64,000 nucleotides of DNA from contig CANSEY010000013.1 in the NCBI GenBank assembly GCA_947646015.1, positions 41,077-105,076 on the forward strand, given 5' to 3'. Of this stretch, positions 51,219 to 60,461 are shown in pieces; positions within the stretch are counted from its first letter, which is position 1, and the number at the start of each line of letters is the position of its first letter. The stretch is from an uncultured Bacteroides sp. (GTDB lineage Bacteria > Bacteroidota > Bacteroidia > Bacteroidales > Bacteroidaceae). A program made the position numbers and the translations under genes. Under the pieces are notes generated by a model. It did not search any database. It was given only the letters and a program-made list of their open reading frames with translations, and was not told where the DNA came from.

Positions 51219-51226
51219 TTTTTAAT

Positions 51227-51234
51227 TATCTTTG
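51227..51234 (+). promoter_or_regulatory. -7 box directly in front of the CYTH gene
   Basis: TATCTTTG ends only four bases before the ATG at 51239. Bacteroides transcription starts about 7 nt after this box, so the mRNA would begin at or near the start codon, with no leader. Confidence 0.65.
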
Positions 51235-51238
51235 TGCT

Positions 51239-51706
51239 ATGGCACAAGAAATAGAACGTAAATTTTTAGTTTCCGGTGATTTTAAATCCTTTGCTTTTGC
51301 GCAGAGCCGGATTATGCAGGGATATATTTGCAGCGCCCGTGGTCGGACGGTGCGGGTTCGTATTCGTGACGATAAAGGTTATCTCACTATCAAAGGTGCT
51401 TCCAACGAATCGGGTACCAGTCGCTATGAGTGGGAAAAGGAACTTCCCTTGTCCGAAGCGGAAGAACTGATGAAACTTTGCGAACCGGGAATGATTGATA
51501 AGACCCGTTATCTGGTACGTAGTGGCAATCATATCTTCGAAGTAGACGAGTTCTACGGTGAGAATGAAGGACTTATTGTGGCTGAAGTAGAGCTGGGTAC
51601 GGAAGATGAGGCGTTTGTCAAGCCCGGGTTTATTGGCGAAGAAGTGACCGGGGATATACGCTACTATAACTCTCACCTGATGAAAAAACCGTATAAAACG
51701 TGGTGA
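51239..51706 (+). CDS. CYTH-domain protein (triphosphate tunnel family)
   Basis: 155 residues starting MAQEIERKFLVSGDFKSFAF. The EIERKFLV motif, the charged strands VRVRIRDDKGYLTIKGA and RYEWEKELPLSEAEEL, and VAEVELGTEDEAF define the tunnel that binds triphosphates. Relatives include inorganic triphosphatases and class IV adenylate cyclases; the substrate here is unknown. An in-frame upstream ATG at 51215 lies before the promoter and overlaps the porin gene. Confidence 0.9.
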   Translation: MAQEIERKFLVSGDFKSFAFAQSRIMQGYICSARGRTVRVRIRDDKGYLTIKGASNESGTSRYEWEKELPLSEAEELMKLCEPGMIDKTRYLVRSGNHIFEVDEFYGENEGLIVAEVELGTEDEAFVKPGFIGEEVTGDIRYYNSHLMKKPYKTW

Positions 51707-51724
51707 ATGTTAACAAATAAGCTG

Positions 51725-51732
51725 TATATTTG
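51725..51732 (+). promoter_or_regulatory. -7 box of the MgtC/DUF4010 gene
   Basis: TATATTTG fits TAnnTTTG and lies 24 nt before the ATG at 51757. Confidence 0.65.
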
Positions 51733-51756
51733 TTCCTAGTACTAAAAGAGCAGTAT

Positions 51757-53049
51757 ATGGAACAGTTGTACAATTATCTACCGAGAGAACTGATAACTTT
51801 CGTTCTGGTTACTTTATTTTCTTTACTTATCGGACTGTCACAACGACGGATCAGTCTGAAGCGTGAAGGGGAAACAACTCTCTTCGGGACTGACCGTACA
51901 TTTACTTTCATTGGTATTCTAGGCTATTTGCTCTATATACTCGATCCTACGGATATGCGTCTGTTTATGGGTGGTGGTGCTGTGCTCGGTTTATTGCTGG
52001 GCTTGAACTATTACGTCAAGCAGTCTCAATTCCATGTTTTTGGTGTAACGACCATTATTATTGCACTGATTACTTATTGTCTGGCTCCTATTGTGTCTAC
52101 CCAGCCTTCCTGGTTTTATGTGATGGTGATTGTGACGGTGCTTTTATTGACAGAGCTTAAACATACCTTTACGGAGTTTGCCCAGCGGATGAAGAACGAT
52201 GAGATGATTACATTGGCAAAGTTCTTGGCTATCAGTGGTATCATATTGCCTATGTTACCGCACAAGAACCTGATTCCGGATATTAATCTCACTCCTTATT
52301 CTATTTGGCTGGCGACGGTTGTCGTCTCCGGTATCTCGTATTTGTCTTACTTGCTGAAACGCTATGTGTTTCATGAATCGGGAGTATTGGTTTCCGGCAT
52401 TATCGGTGGATTGTATAGTAGTACTGCCACAATTTCGGTATTGGCCCGTAAAAGCAGAAAGGCTTCCGAGCAGGAGGCGAACGAATATGTAGCTGCTATG
52501 CTGCTTGCGGTCAGCATGATGTTTCTGCGTTTTATGATATTGATTCTGATCTTTAGCAGGGAGATATTTACATCTATCTATCCTTATCTTTTGATTATGT
52601 CTGTGGTAGCTGCCGTTGTTGCGTGGTTTATCCATTCCCGTCATCGACGCTCCAAGGATATGACCGATGAGTCGGAAGATGAGGACAGCAGTAACCCGCT
52701 CGAATTTAAAGTAGCTCTGATTTTTGCCACTCTCTTCGTTGTGTTTACAGTGCTGACGCACTATACTTTGGTTTATGCGGGTACAGGCGGATTGAATCTG
52801 CTTTCTTTTGTATCCGGACTTAGTGACATTACTCCTTTTATCTTGAACCTTTTGCAGAATACAGGGAGCGTAGCTGTACTGGTTGTTGTGGCTTGCAGTA
52901 TGCAGGCTATTATCAGTAATATTCTGGTGAATATGTTTTATGCTTTGTTTTTTGCAGGGAAAGGTAGTAAGTTACGTCCCTGGATTTTGGGAGGATTCGG
53001 GACGGTGATCGGGGTAAATCTTGTGTTGCTTCTGTTCTTCTATTTGTAG
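51757..53049 (+). CDS. MgtC/SapB-DUF4010 membrane protein
   Basis: 430 residues from MEQLYNYLPRELITFVLVTL. The N-terminal part has the MgtC signature (LFSLLIGLSQRRISLKREGE) and about four membrane segments. The C-terminal DUF4010 part has GIIGGLYSSTATISVLARKS near residue 220 and further membrane segments. About 11-12 membrane helices in all. The family is linked to magnesium limitation and stress, but transport has not been shown. A TTG at 51730 is open in frame but lies inside the promoter. Confidence 0.87.
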   Translation: MEQLYNYLPRELITFVLVTLFSLLIGLSQRRISLKREGETTLFGTDRTFTFIGILGYLLYILDPTDMRLFMGGGAVLGLLLGLNYYVKQSQFHVFGVTTIIIALITYCLAPIVSTQPSWFYVMVIVTVLLLTELKHTFTEFAQRMKNDEMITLAKFLAISGIILPMLPHKNLIPDINLTPYSIWLATVVVSGISYLSYLLKRYVFHESGVLVSGIIGGLYSSTATISVLARKSRKASEQEANEYVAAMLLAVSMMFLRFMILILIFSREIFTSIYPYLLIMSVVAAVVAWFIHSRHRRSKDMTDESEDEDSSNPLEFKVALIFATLFVVFTVLTHYTLVYAGTGGLNLLSFVSGLSDITPFILNLLQNTGSVAVLVVVACSMQAIISNILVNMFYALFFAGKGSKLRPWILGGFGTVIGVNLVLLLFFYL

Positions 53050-53103
53050 AAAAGGGGGGCATCCTTTTTGTTGCCGAATACACTCAATAGAACTGGCTTA
53101 TAT

Positions 53104-53134
53104 TTTGTTTTTTTGAATAAAGAAACTATCTTTG
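53104..53134 (+). promoter_or_regulatory. promoter of hipBA
   Basis: TTTG (53104-53107) and TATCTTTG (53127-53134) are separated by 19 nt, an exact match to the Bacteroides consensus. The hipB start is 58 nt downstream. Confidence 0.85.
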
Positions 53135-53192
53135 TATTTAGATATAATAGTATCTGAATAGTGCTATTTTTAAATTAATTGAATATAATTGT

Positions 53193-53519
53193 ATGCCTTT
53201 ACTTTATAATTTTGATGTAGAGAGACCCGAAGAGTTGCTGGCAATTCTGGCTCAGAATCTGCAGAAACGCAGGCTTGAGAAAGGACTTTCCCGAGAAGCT
53301 CTTACCGAACTTAGCGGAGTTCCGACGCCTACTATTGCCAAGTTCGAACAAAAGCATACTATTTCATTGGCATCCTATGTGGCATTAGCAAAAGCACTGG
53401 GTTACTCTAAAGCTATCAAGGAACTTTTATCTGAACCGCTGTTTAGTACAATGGAGGAGTTGGAAATGATTAATAAGAATAAAAACAGAAAGAAGGGGCG
53501 TAATGAAATCAGTAAATAA
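53193..53519 (+). CDS. hipB: HipB-like antitoxin (XRE family)
   Basis: 108 residues with a helix-turn-helix, LAQNLQKRRLEKGLSREALT to PTPTIAKFEQKHTISL (residues 20-60). A basic C-terminal tail (NKNKNRKKGRNEISK) follows. It pairs with the overlapping HipA gene, which it would neutralise while repressing the promoter. Its last 17 bases overlap the hipA start, so the two are translationally coupled. Confidence 0.85.
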   Translation: MPLLYNFDVERPEELLAILAQNLQKRRLEKGLSREALTELSGVPTPTIAKFEQKHTISLASYVALAKALGYSKAIKELLSEPLFSTMEELEMINKNKNRKKGRNEISK

Positions 53520-54618
53520 ACTGATAGTAACCTATCATAGTAGAAGTGTTGGAACTCTCAGTATGACACCTGATAATCGGCTATGCGCATTTCAGTATGA
53601 TAGAGAGTGGTTGGCTAATGGGTTTTCTATCTCTCCGCTTGACTTGCCTTTAAAACCTGATTTGTTTATTGCTAAACCACAACCTTTTTGGGGAAACTTT
53701 GGTATTTTTGAAGACAGTCTCCCTGATGGATATGGGCGTTATTTACTTCATCGTTTACTCAAAAAACAAGGGGTGAATGATAGCGAGCTAACTCCCTTGC
53801 AACGGTTGAGTATAGTCGGAACATCAGGGATGGGAGCTCTTTGTTATATACCGGAGACATACATTGGCGAAGAAAAATCTCTTCCGACACTAGATTGCCT
53901 TCAGCAAATGGCATTGGACATACTGTCAGAGAAATCGTATGAGGATGAAGAGGTACTTTACTTTAATAGTGGCAACTCAGGTGGATGCCGCCCTAAATGT
54001 TTACTTCACGATACAGAAGGAGCTTGGTTGGTGAAGTTCAGGCATACATATGATCCGAAAGATATGGGAGCGATGGAGTATCGTTATAATGAAGTCGCTC
54101 GTAAATGTGGCATAACAGTACCGGACTTTAAATTGATGGACGGAAAGTATTTTGCTACCAAACGTTTTGATATTGAAAATGGTATTAGGTATCATATTGC
54201 TACGGCAGGGGCACTACTTAATGAATCTATTATGCAACCCAGATTGGATTATAAGACTTTACTGCACTTGGTTGGTTATCTTACCCAAGACCCTAAACAG
54301 GTAGATGAAATGTTCCGGCGTATGGTGTTCAATGTCTTAACGGATAATAAAGATGACCATGCCAAAAACTTTAGTTTCATTTATAAAGAGGGGAACTGGG
54401 CGTTAGCTCCGGCTTATGACTTGACCCGATGCAATAACGGATATAATGGAGAACATGCTACCTCTGTTAATAATCATGGTAATCCTACTATAGAAGATAT
54501 GCTGATTGTTGGAGAGAGCATTCGTATTCCTCGGAAAAAGGGAAAAGAGATGATATTGACTATTGCAGAAGGGTGTGCTGAGTTATTATCTAAGGATTAT
54601 AGTGCCGCTGCTTTTTGA
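53503..54618 (+). CDS. hipA: HipA-like serine/threonine kinase toxin
   Basis: 371 residues. The N-terminal (Couple_hipA-like) domain has NRLCAFQYDREWLANGFSIS and FGIFEDSLPDGYGRYLLHRL. The kinase part has NSGGCRPKCLLHDTEGAWLV near residue 155, FATKRFDIENGIRYH near residue 212, and VLTDNKDDHAKNFSFI near residue 285 with the catalytic D and N. ALAPAYDLTRCNNG gives the metal-binding DLT motif. In E. coli HipA phosphorylates glutamyl-tRNA synthetase and promotes dormancy; the target here is unknown. Confidence 0.9.
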   Translation: MKSVNKLIVTYHSRSVGTLSMTPDNRLCAFQYDREWLANGFSISPLDLPLKPDLFIAKPQPFWGNFGIFEDSLPDGYGRYLLHRLLKKQGVNDSELTPLQRLSIVGTSGMGALCYIPETYIGEEKSLPTLDCLQQMALDILSEKSYEDEEVLYFNSGNSGGCRPKCLLHDTEGAWLVKFRHTYDPKDMGAMEYRYNEVARKCGITVPDFKLMDGKYFATKRFDIENGIRYHIATAGALLNESIMQPRLDYKTLLHLVGYLTQDPKQVDEMFRRMVFNVLTDNKDDHAKNFSFIYKEGNWALAPAYDLTRCNNGYNGEHATSVNNHGNPTIEDMLIVGESIRIPRKKGKEMILTIAEGCAELLSKDYSAAAF

Positions 54619-54639
54619 TACCCTTCTGTTTTGCTCATA

Positions 54640-54662
54640 TTGGGGGATGCTATAATCCCCAA
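54640..54662. terminator. hairpin between hipA and the nuclease gene
   Basis: TTGGGG and CCCCAA arms pair (with ATs inside) around a short loop between convergent genes. The stop codon of the minus-strand nuclease lies inside it. Confidence 0.6.
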
Positions 54663-55789
54663 TCACTTTTATTGTAACTTCGTTCTACCTCATTCTCAAT
54701 GTTATCGGGAAGATTGTGGAAGAAGTCGATTCCTGTCTTTTCTTCAAGTTCGTCAATTGAAAGGGCATAAGATGCATAATTATTGTTACTGTATGATTTA
54801 TGTTCAAACCAAAAGCCTATTGCTTTATATTGACCATTTTTTAGTGATAAAATAGCCATATAGAAATATTTGGGAACTGGAATAGTGTTATTTGTTTTAA
54901 GATATTTGATAATATTGTTATTATCAATAGTACCTCCTTTGGCTACATAAAGGGTATCTTGATCGTTAGTTATGTTCCCCCATGTCTGTACTTTCTTTTC
55001 TAAACTTGCCCATATGCCGCCGTTGAATCCGTCTTGTATCTGTGGGTTCATATTGGACATATAAAAAGTTTGTTTGTTAGCCGTTGCAGAGTATTGTCTG
55101 TCTGACGAAGCAACCAGATGTCCTCTGCTGTAGCCTGAACCAGTATAATCACCATCGTGTGTTCGATATTGTGATGGAATGCTGGGATCATCACTAAAGT
55201 CTCCTGCACGTCCGACTTTATTGTCAGGTGTTGAGGTGCTGAAAGTAAAAGCTACCCAACGTGAACTTTTTTGAGTACAATCATATTCAAAACTGTAAGT
55301 TATTACTTCTTTACCATTATATTGCGTAGTATGGGTGATGAATAAATTATTATTTGCCTTGTTTAATGCTGGAATTTCAATCCTTCCTGCATATCCCGAT
55401 GGATTAGGATCCGGATCAGGCTCTTCACCATTTCCTCCTTTTTGGGTGATCGTTATATTTTCACTCTTTCCATTAGATGTTACGGTGATAACAGTATAAC
55501 GTTCATCATCATCATTAGCGGATACAGAACAGATGGTAGAGGCATTCCCGTTTCCCTCTTTGTTATTTATTGTGCACCAACTATCCTGACTAGATGCAGT
55601 CCACTTACCGTCTGTCTTTATTTGTAGAAAGAAACTGCCTCCCTTTGCGGAAACTTCATTGTTTTTAAGGTCTGTACTAACACTTAATCCGCCAATATTA
55701 TCTGTTGGATCATTGTTGTCGCTACCACACGCTGCAAACAGGGTAGGGAGTAGTACTAATAGTAAGGTTTGGATGAATTTATGTTTCAT
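54650..55789 (-). CDS. secreted NUC-family nuclease with BACON domain
   Basis: 379 residues. A lipobox (LFAACGSD) shows a lipoprotein. A BACON domain follows (residues 32-118, ending ENITITQKG), then a Pro/Asp linker and a DNA/RNA non-specific endonuclease domain with GSGYSRGHLVASSDRQYS near residue 215 and YMSNMNPQIQDGFNGGIWAS. The usual DRGH is SRGH here; the catalytic His is kept. It probably acts on the cell surface to cut extracellular DNA or RNA. It lies 14 bp after the EEP nuclease gene, in one operon divergent from the TonB receptor gene. Confidence 0.9.
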   Translation of the reverse strand: MKHKFIQTLLLVLLPTLFAACGSDNNDPTDNIGGLSVSTDLKNNEVSAKGGSFFLQIKTDGKWTASSQDSWCTINNKEGNGNASTICSVSANDDDERYTVITVTSNGKSENITITQKGGNGEEPDPDPNPSGYAGRIEIPALNKANNNLFITHTTQYNGKEVITYSFEYDCTQKSSRWVAFTFSTSTPDNKVGRAGDFSDDPSIPSQYRTHDGDYTGSGYSRGHLVASSDRQYSATANKQTFYMSNMNPQIQDGFNGGIWASLEKKVQTWGNITNDQDTLYVAKGGTIDNNNIIKYLKTNNTIPVPKYFYMAILSLKNGQYKAIGFWFEHKSYSNNNYASYALSIDELEEKTGIDFFHNLPDNIENEVERSYNKSDWGL

Positions 55790-55803
55790 AAGTTAACTGT
55801 TCG

Positions 55804-56835
55804 TTAGTCTTTAATCTCTTTGATTAAATAAATAATGGTTGGCAAGTGGTCGCTATATCCGTTAAGCCATACACCTCCGGCATGTGTTCTTTTGGGATAT
55901 CCTTTGTACTTTCCTTCTTTTTGGAACATATAATCTCTTCTAAAGATTTCGTTTCTGTAATATTTCAGTGTACTTCTGTCATTACCTAATAAATTTCCTG
56001 TAAATACGATCTGATCAAACAGATTCCATTTACCATCATACATTAAAGTACCGTTACCCTTCTTTAAAGTGTCCCACCAGGGATTATACAAATCATGTTC
56101 CTTTGTATCTTGAGTTTTGCGTTTTGCTCCTAATGCAACAGCCATACTTTTGTCCATTGGATCGTCATTCATGTCTCCCATGATGATGACCTTTGCATTT
56201 GAATCCTCATTTAATAAAGAATCTTTTAAGGCTCGGACTTGTTCTCCTGCTCTTTCCCGAGCGGGTGATGCGGCTGCACGTGAAGGCCAGTGATTTACGA
56301 TAAAGTGCACCTTTTCACCGGCAAGTGTACCGCTGGCAATAAGGAAACCACGGGTTTTATAGGTAGTATCATTATTCTCATAAATATATGGAGCGAGTTT
56401 GCTGGCAGTGAGGTGAAAGAATTTCGGATTGTAGAAAAATGCACAGTCCACACCACGCCGGTCCGGACCTTCATAATGAACAATTTCGTATCCTCTGTCG
56501 GATAAAGCAGGTTGTTTGAGTAGATCTTCCAATACTCTTCTGTTTTCAACTTCCGACATACCGATAATAGTTGGTCCTAATGGTAATTTGTCTGTCGATA
56601 GCTGACTTAATATTTCAGACATGTTTTTTAGCTTCGCTTCATATTTCATGGAGTTCCACTTATTTTTACCATTTGGTAAATATTCAAGGTCGTTTTTGCC
56701 CGCGTCATGAATTGTATCGAACAGATTCTCAAGGTTATAAAACGCTGCGCTGTAAAGAGCATACTTTTTCTCCTGTGAATAGCTTGTTATCGAAATAAAC
56801 AGTAACAGGCTCCATACCATTAAAAACTTTTTCAT
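55804..56835 (-). CDS. secreted endonuclease/exonuclease/phosphatase family protein
   Basis: 343 residues with a signal peptide (WSLLLFISITSYSQEK). EEP-fold motifs are AFYNLENLFDTIHD near residue 32, GMSEVENRRVLEDLL near residue 93, FIVNHWPSRAAASPARERAG near residue 178, IIMGDMNDDPMDKSM near residue 218 and GYSDHLPTIIYL at the end. The family hydrolyses phosphodiester bonds in nucleic acids. First gene of a two-gene operon with the NUC nuclease, divergent from the TonB receptor gene across a 199-bp gap. Confidence 0.9.
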   Translation of the reverse strand: MKKFLMVWSLLLFISITSYSQEKKYALYSAAFYNLENLFDTIHDAGKNDLEYLPNGKNKWNSMKYEAKLKNMSEILSQLSTDKLPLGPTIIGMSEVENRRVLEDLLKQPALSDRGYEIVHYEGPDRRGVDCAFFYNPKFFHLTASKLAPYIYENNDTTYKTRGFLIASGTLAGEKVHFIVNHWPSRAAASPARERAGEQVRALKDSLLNEDSNAKVIIMGDMNDDPMDKSMAVALGAKRKTQDTKEHDLYNPWWDTLKKGNGTLMYDGKWNLFDQIVFTGNLLGNDRSTLKYYRNEIFRRDYMFQKEGKYKGYPKRTHAGGVWLNGYSDHLPTIIYLIKEIKD

Positions 56836-57034
56836 TATTTATCTATAAATTAGGTTTCTGAATATTACATTGGTTTGACAAATATCTAAAAAGAAAACGG
56901 AAAAACAAGTATTATTACCTATTTTTTCTTTGTTTTTTCTTGTAATATCCCTTTTTTTTTGTTGTTTTGTACTCTCGCTGTAATATAACTGTGAATTTTC
57001 GTGCTACAAATTAACACTAATAATAATTTAAATT

Positions 57035-59575
57035 ATGAAACAAAGATTAGGAATAGTGATTGCATTGTTTTGTCTTTCGCCAGCTATTTTTGCTCAGCAG
57101 AAGGCCGAAAAGAATGCACGTGAAGATAATGCTTCTTTCACATTCACTGAATCGCAATTGAATGAAGATGATGATGCAGCTCAAAGTGCATCTGCTTTTG
57201 TCTCTTCCAACAATGATGTGTACCTTTCTAATGTCGGCTACTTGTTTAGCCCGATGCGTTTTCGCGTCAGGGGCTATAATTCGCAGTACAGCGATACGTA
57301 TATTAATGGTGTTCTGTTCAATGATGTAGAAACCGGTCGTTTCAGCTATGGAATGATTGGAGGATTGAACGATGCGACACGTAATAAAGAAGGTATCGGT
57401 GCTTTTGAAATTAATAATTTCACCTTTGGCCCTATCGGTGGAGCTACTAATATCAATATGCGTGCCAGTCAATATGCAGCAGGATCAAAATTAAGTCTCT
57501 CCGGCTGTAATCGTAACTATATTCTGAGAGGTATGTATACCTATTCTACAGGTTTATTGAAGAATGGCTGGGCATTTACAGGTTCTCTCGGATATCGTTG
57601 GGCTAACGAAGGTGTTATTGAAGGTACATTCTATAATGCGTTCTCTTATTTTCTGGCAGCAGAGAAAGTCTTTAATGACAAACATAGCTTGTCTATAGCT
57701 ACATGGGGGGCTCCTACAGAAAGAGGACAGCAAGGTGCCTCTACAGAAGAAGCTTATTATCTGGCTAATAGTCACTATTACAATCCAAACTGGGGTTATC
57801 AGAATGGTGAAAAGCGTAACTCACGTGTTGTACGCTCTTTCGAGCCTTCTGCTATCGCATCTTGGGATTTTGATATCAATAAAGAAATGAAGCTGAAGAC
57901 AAGCGCAGGATTCAAATATAGTAATTATGGAACAAGTGCACTTGGATGGTCGGGCAATGCTGCCGATCCTCGTCCGGATTATTATAAGAAGCTGCCTAGT
58001 TCTATCTTTAATGTATATGATAAGTCGACAGTGCCGAGTGAAGATGAGTTGAATCTGTTCAATGAAGTAACAGAGCGCTGGAAAACCAGTAAGTCTATTC
58101 GTCAAATTGATTGGGATCAGATGTACTTTGCCAATCAGCAGGCCAATGCATTGGGAAAAGAGACCTTGTATTATCAGGAAGAACGTCATAATGACCAGTT
58201 AGCTTTCAATTTCAGTTCGATCTTCAATCATACGATTGACCAGCATAATAGCTATGTGGTCGGTTTAGCTGTGAATACTACTAAAGGTATGCACTATAAG
58301 AAGATGAAGGATTTGTTGGGTGGTGATTTATATACAGATGTTGATAAGTTCTCTGTCCGTGATTATGGTTATAACTCTTATGTGATTCAGAATGACTTGG
58401 ACAATCCTAACAGACGTATCGGTGAAGGTGATAAGTTCGGTTATGACTATAATATCTTTGTAAATAAACAAAATGTATGGGCGCGTTATCAGGGTGATAA
58501 CGATGGACATTTCAATTATTTCGTATCAGGTAAGATCGGATCAGCGCAAATTAGCCGTGATGGAAAGATGCGTAATGGTCGTGCTCCTAAGAAATCTTTG
58601 GGAAGCAGTGGCACAGCTAAATTCCTGGAAGGTGCAGTGAAAGCTGGATTTACATATTCTATTAACGGTAATCATTCATTGATCCTGAACGCCGGTTATG
58701 AGAACCGTGCTCCGTTGGCATATAACTCATTCATCGCTCCTCGTATCAAGAACGATTTTGCACATGGTTTGAGAACAGAGAAGATTTATAACGGTGAATT
58801 GACTTATCGTTTCAATACTCCTATTGTTTCAGGACGTGTCACTGGATATTATACTCGTTTTAATGATCAGGTTGAAATGGATGCTTTCTACAATGATAAT
58901 GAAGCTCGTTTCACTTACCTTTCTATGAGCGGAATTGATAAGGAAAATTGGGGTGTGGAAGCTGCTGCAACTTTTAAACTCATGTCCAATCTGTCATTGA
59001 CAGCTATCGGTACGTGGTCTGATGCCCGTTATATGAATAATCCTACGGCTGTTCGTACTTATGAAAGTGAAAGTGAATCTAATATTGACCGCGTTTATTG
59101 TAAAGGACTTCGTGATAACGGAACACCGTTGTCTGTATATAGCCTCGGACTGGACTACAGCGTGAAAGGTTGGTTCTTTAACGTAACAGGAAATTATTAT
59201 CACCGTGTTTATCTGGACTTCTCTACTTACCGTCGTTTAGGTAGTGTATTAGGAAAGTATTCTGATGGCGCTGTAGATGCTAATGGTAATCCGGTAGGCT
59301 ATAATGTACCGGAGCAGGAAGAATTGAATGGTGGTTTCATGCTTGACGCTTCTATTGGTAAATATATTCGTTTGAAGAATGGAAAGAGCCTGAGCATTAA
59401 CCTCAGTGTGAACAATATTCTTAATAATACGAACTTGCGTACTGGCGGATATGAGCAGAACCGTGATGATAGCTATGATGACGGAGAAGCACGTACATAT
59501 GTTTTCTCTAAGAACTCTAAGTACTATTATGCTCCTGCTTGCAATGCTTTCTTGAACATTGGATATAGATTCTAA
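57035..59575 (+). CDS. TonB-dependent outer-membrane receptor
   Basis: 846 residues with a signal peptide (LGIVIALFCLSPAIFAQQ). A plug-like region (MRFRVRGYNSQYSDTYINGV, then GPIGGATNINMRASQYAAGS) precedes a large beta-barrel ending NAFLNIGYRF. Unlike SusC proteins it lacks the N-terminal carboxypeptidase-like domain. It sits first in an operon with two surface lipoproteins and a nuclease, and opposite two more nuclease genes, so the likely substrates are nucleic-acid fragments. A clear TonB box is not obvious to me. Confidence 0.87.
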   Translation: MKQRLGIVIALFCLSPAIFAQQKAEKNAREDNASFTFTESQLNEDDDAAQSASAFVSSNNDVYLSNVGYLFSPMRFRVRGYNSQYSDTYINGVLFNDVETGRFSYGMIGGLNDATRNKEGIGAFEINNFTFGPIGGATNINMRASQYAAGSKLSLSGCNRNYILRGMYTYSTGLLKNGWAFTGSLGYRWANEGVIEGTFYNAFSYFLAAEKVFNDKHSLSIATWGAPTERGQQGASTEEAYYLANSHYYNPNWGYQNGEKRNSRVVRSFEPSAIASWDFDINKEMKLKTSAGFKYSNYGTSALGWSGNAADPRPDYYKKLPSSIFNVYDKSTVPSEDELNLFNEVTERWKTSKSIRQIDWDQMYFANQQANALGKETLYYQEERHNDQLAFNFSSIFNHTIDQHNSYVVGLAVNTTKGMHYKKMKDLLGGDLYTDVDKFSVRDYGYNSYVIQNDLDNPNRRIGEGDKFGYDYNIFVNKQNVWARYQGDNDGHFNYFVSGKIGSAQISRDGKMRNGRAPKKSLGSSGTAKFLEGAVKAGFTYSINGNHSLILNAGYENRAPLAYNSFIAPRIKNDFAHGLRTEKIYNGELTYRFNTPIVSGRVTGYYTRFNDQVEMDAFYNDNEARFTYLSMSGIDKENWGVEAAATFKLMSNLSLTAIGTWSDARYMNNPTAVRTYESESESNIDRVYCKGLRDNGTPLSVYSLGLDYSVKGWFFNVTGNYYHRVYLDFSTYRRLGSVLGKYSDGAVDANGNPVGYNVPEQEELNGGFMLDASIGKYIRLKNGKSLSINLSVNNILNNTNLRTGGYEQNRDDSYDDGEARTYVFSKNSKYYYAPACNAFLNIGYRF

Positions 59576-59606
59576 ATAAATGGGCAAATTAATACAAGGA
59601 AATGAT

Positions 59607-60440
59607 ATGAAAAAGATAACATTTATTTTATCTGCCGCGTTGTTGCTGACATTAGGCGTTTCGTCATGTATGGACGACTTTGATACGCCTGTGACAGGGA
59701 ACGCTTATGGTAATAACACTATAAAAGAGCAACGGACTATTTCGATTGCTAATCTGAAGGAAAAATACAGTTCAGTAATTTCGGCAAATCAGTTTCAGAC
59801 AGTTACTGAAGAAACTCGGATTTCCGGTGTAGTAGTAGGTGATGACGAAAGTGGAAATATCTACAAACAGCTGATTGTGGCTGATGAAACAGGAGCTATT
59901 GTGGTAGGTATTAACTCTACTGGCATCTATGCTAATTGCCCTGTTGGACAGAAAGTGGTGATTGACTGTGAAAACTTGAATGTGGGTGGATACGGAATGC
60001 AAGCTCAGATAGGTACTACCTACAAAGGAGCCATTGGACGTATGGACCTGGCTGTATGGTTGGATCATGTCAGAGTAATCAATAAACCTCAATTGTGGTA
60101 TGACGAGCTTATTCCGATGGAACTTACCGGTGCTCAGTTGAAAGCTTATGATAAAGACTTGGCGCCTGTACTTGTGATGTTCAAGGATGTTACAATTAAA
60201 GAAGCGGATGGTACTGCTACTTTTGCTCCTGAAGATTTGAAGGATGGTGGTAATGGAGTAAACCGTACATTGGTGTTGGATGATAATTCAACATTGACGT
60301 TCCGTACCAGCACTTATGCTAATTTCTCAACCGAAGTGATGCCGACAGGTAAAATTAATGTGATAGGTATTCTGAGCCGTTATAATAGTACATGGCAAAT
60401 TGTAGCTAGAACATATAGTGATATTCAAAGAAATAACTAA
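59607..60440 (+). CDS. DUF5689-type surface lipoprotein
   Basis: 277 residues from MKKITFILSAALLLTLGVSS, with the lipobox SSCMD. The domain has TISIANLKEKYSS, RISGVVVGDDESGNIYKQLI, an OB-fold-like region (QKVVIDCENLNVGGYGMQAQ) and a C-terminal repeat ending IGILSRYNSTWQIVARTYSD. This pattern fits DUF5689, often found next to extracellular nucleases and TonB receptors. OB folds bind nucleic acids, so a DNA-capture role is plausible. A longer in-frame start at 59580 lacks the signal sequence position. Confidence 0.85.
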   Translation: MKKITFILSAALLLTLGVSSCMDDFDTPVTGNAYGNNTIKEQRTISIANLKEKYSSVISANQFQTVTEETRISGVVVGDDESGNIYKQLIVADETGAIVVGINSTGIYANCPVGQKVVIDCENLNVGGYGMQAQIGTTYKGAIGRMDLAVWLDHVRVINKPQLWYDELIPMELTGAQLKAYDKDLAPVLVMFKDVTIKEADGTATFAPEDLKDGGNGVNRTLVLDDNSTLTFRTSTYANFSTEVMPTGKINVIGILSRYNSTWQIVARTYSDIQRNN

Positions 60441-60461
60441 TAAAATAAATATTCAACTATT

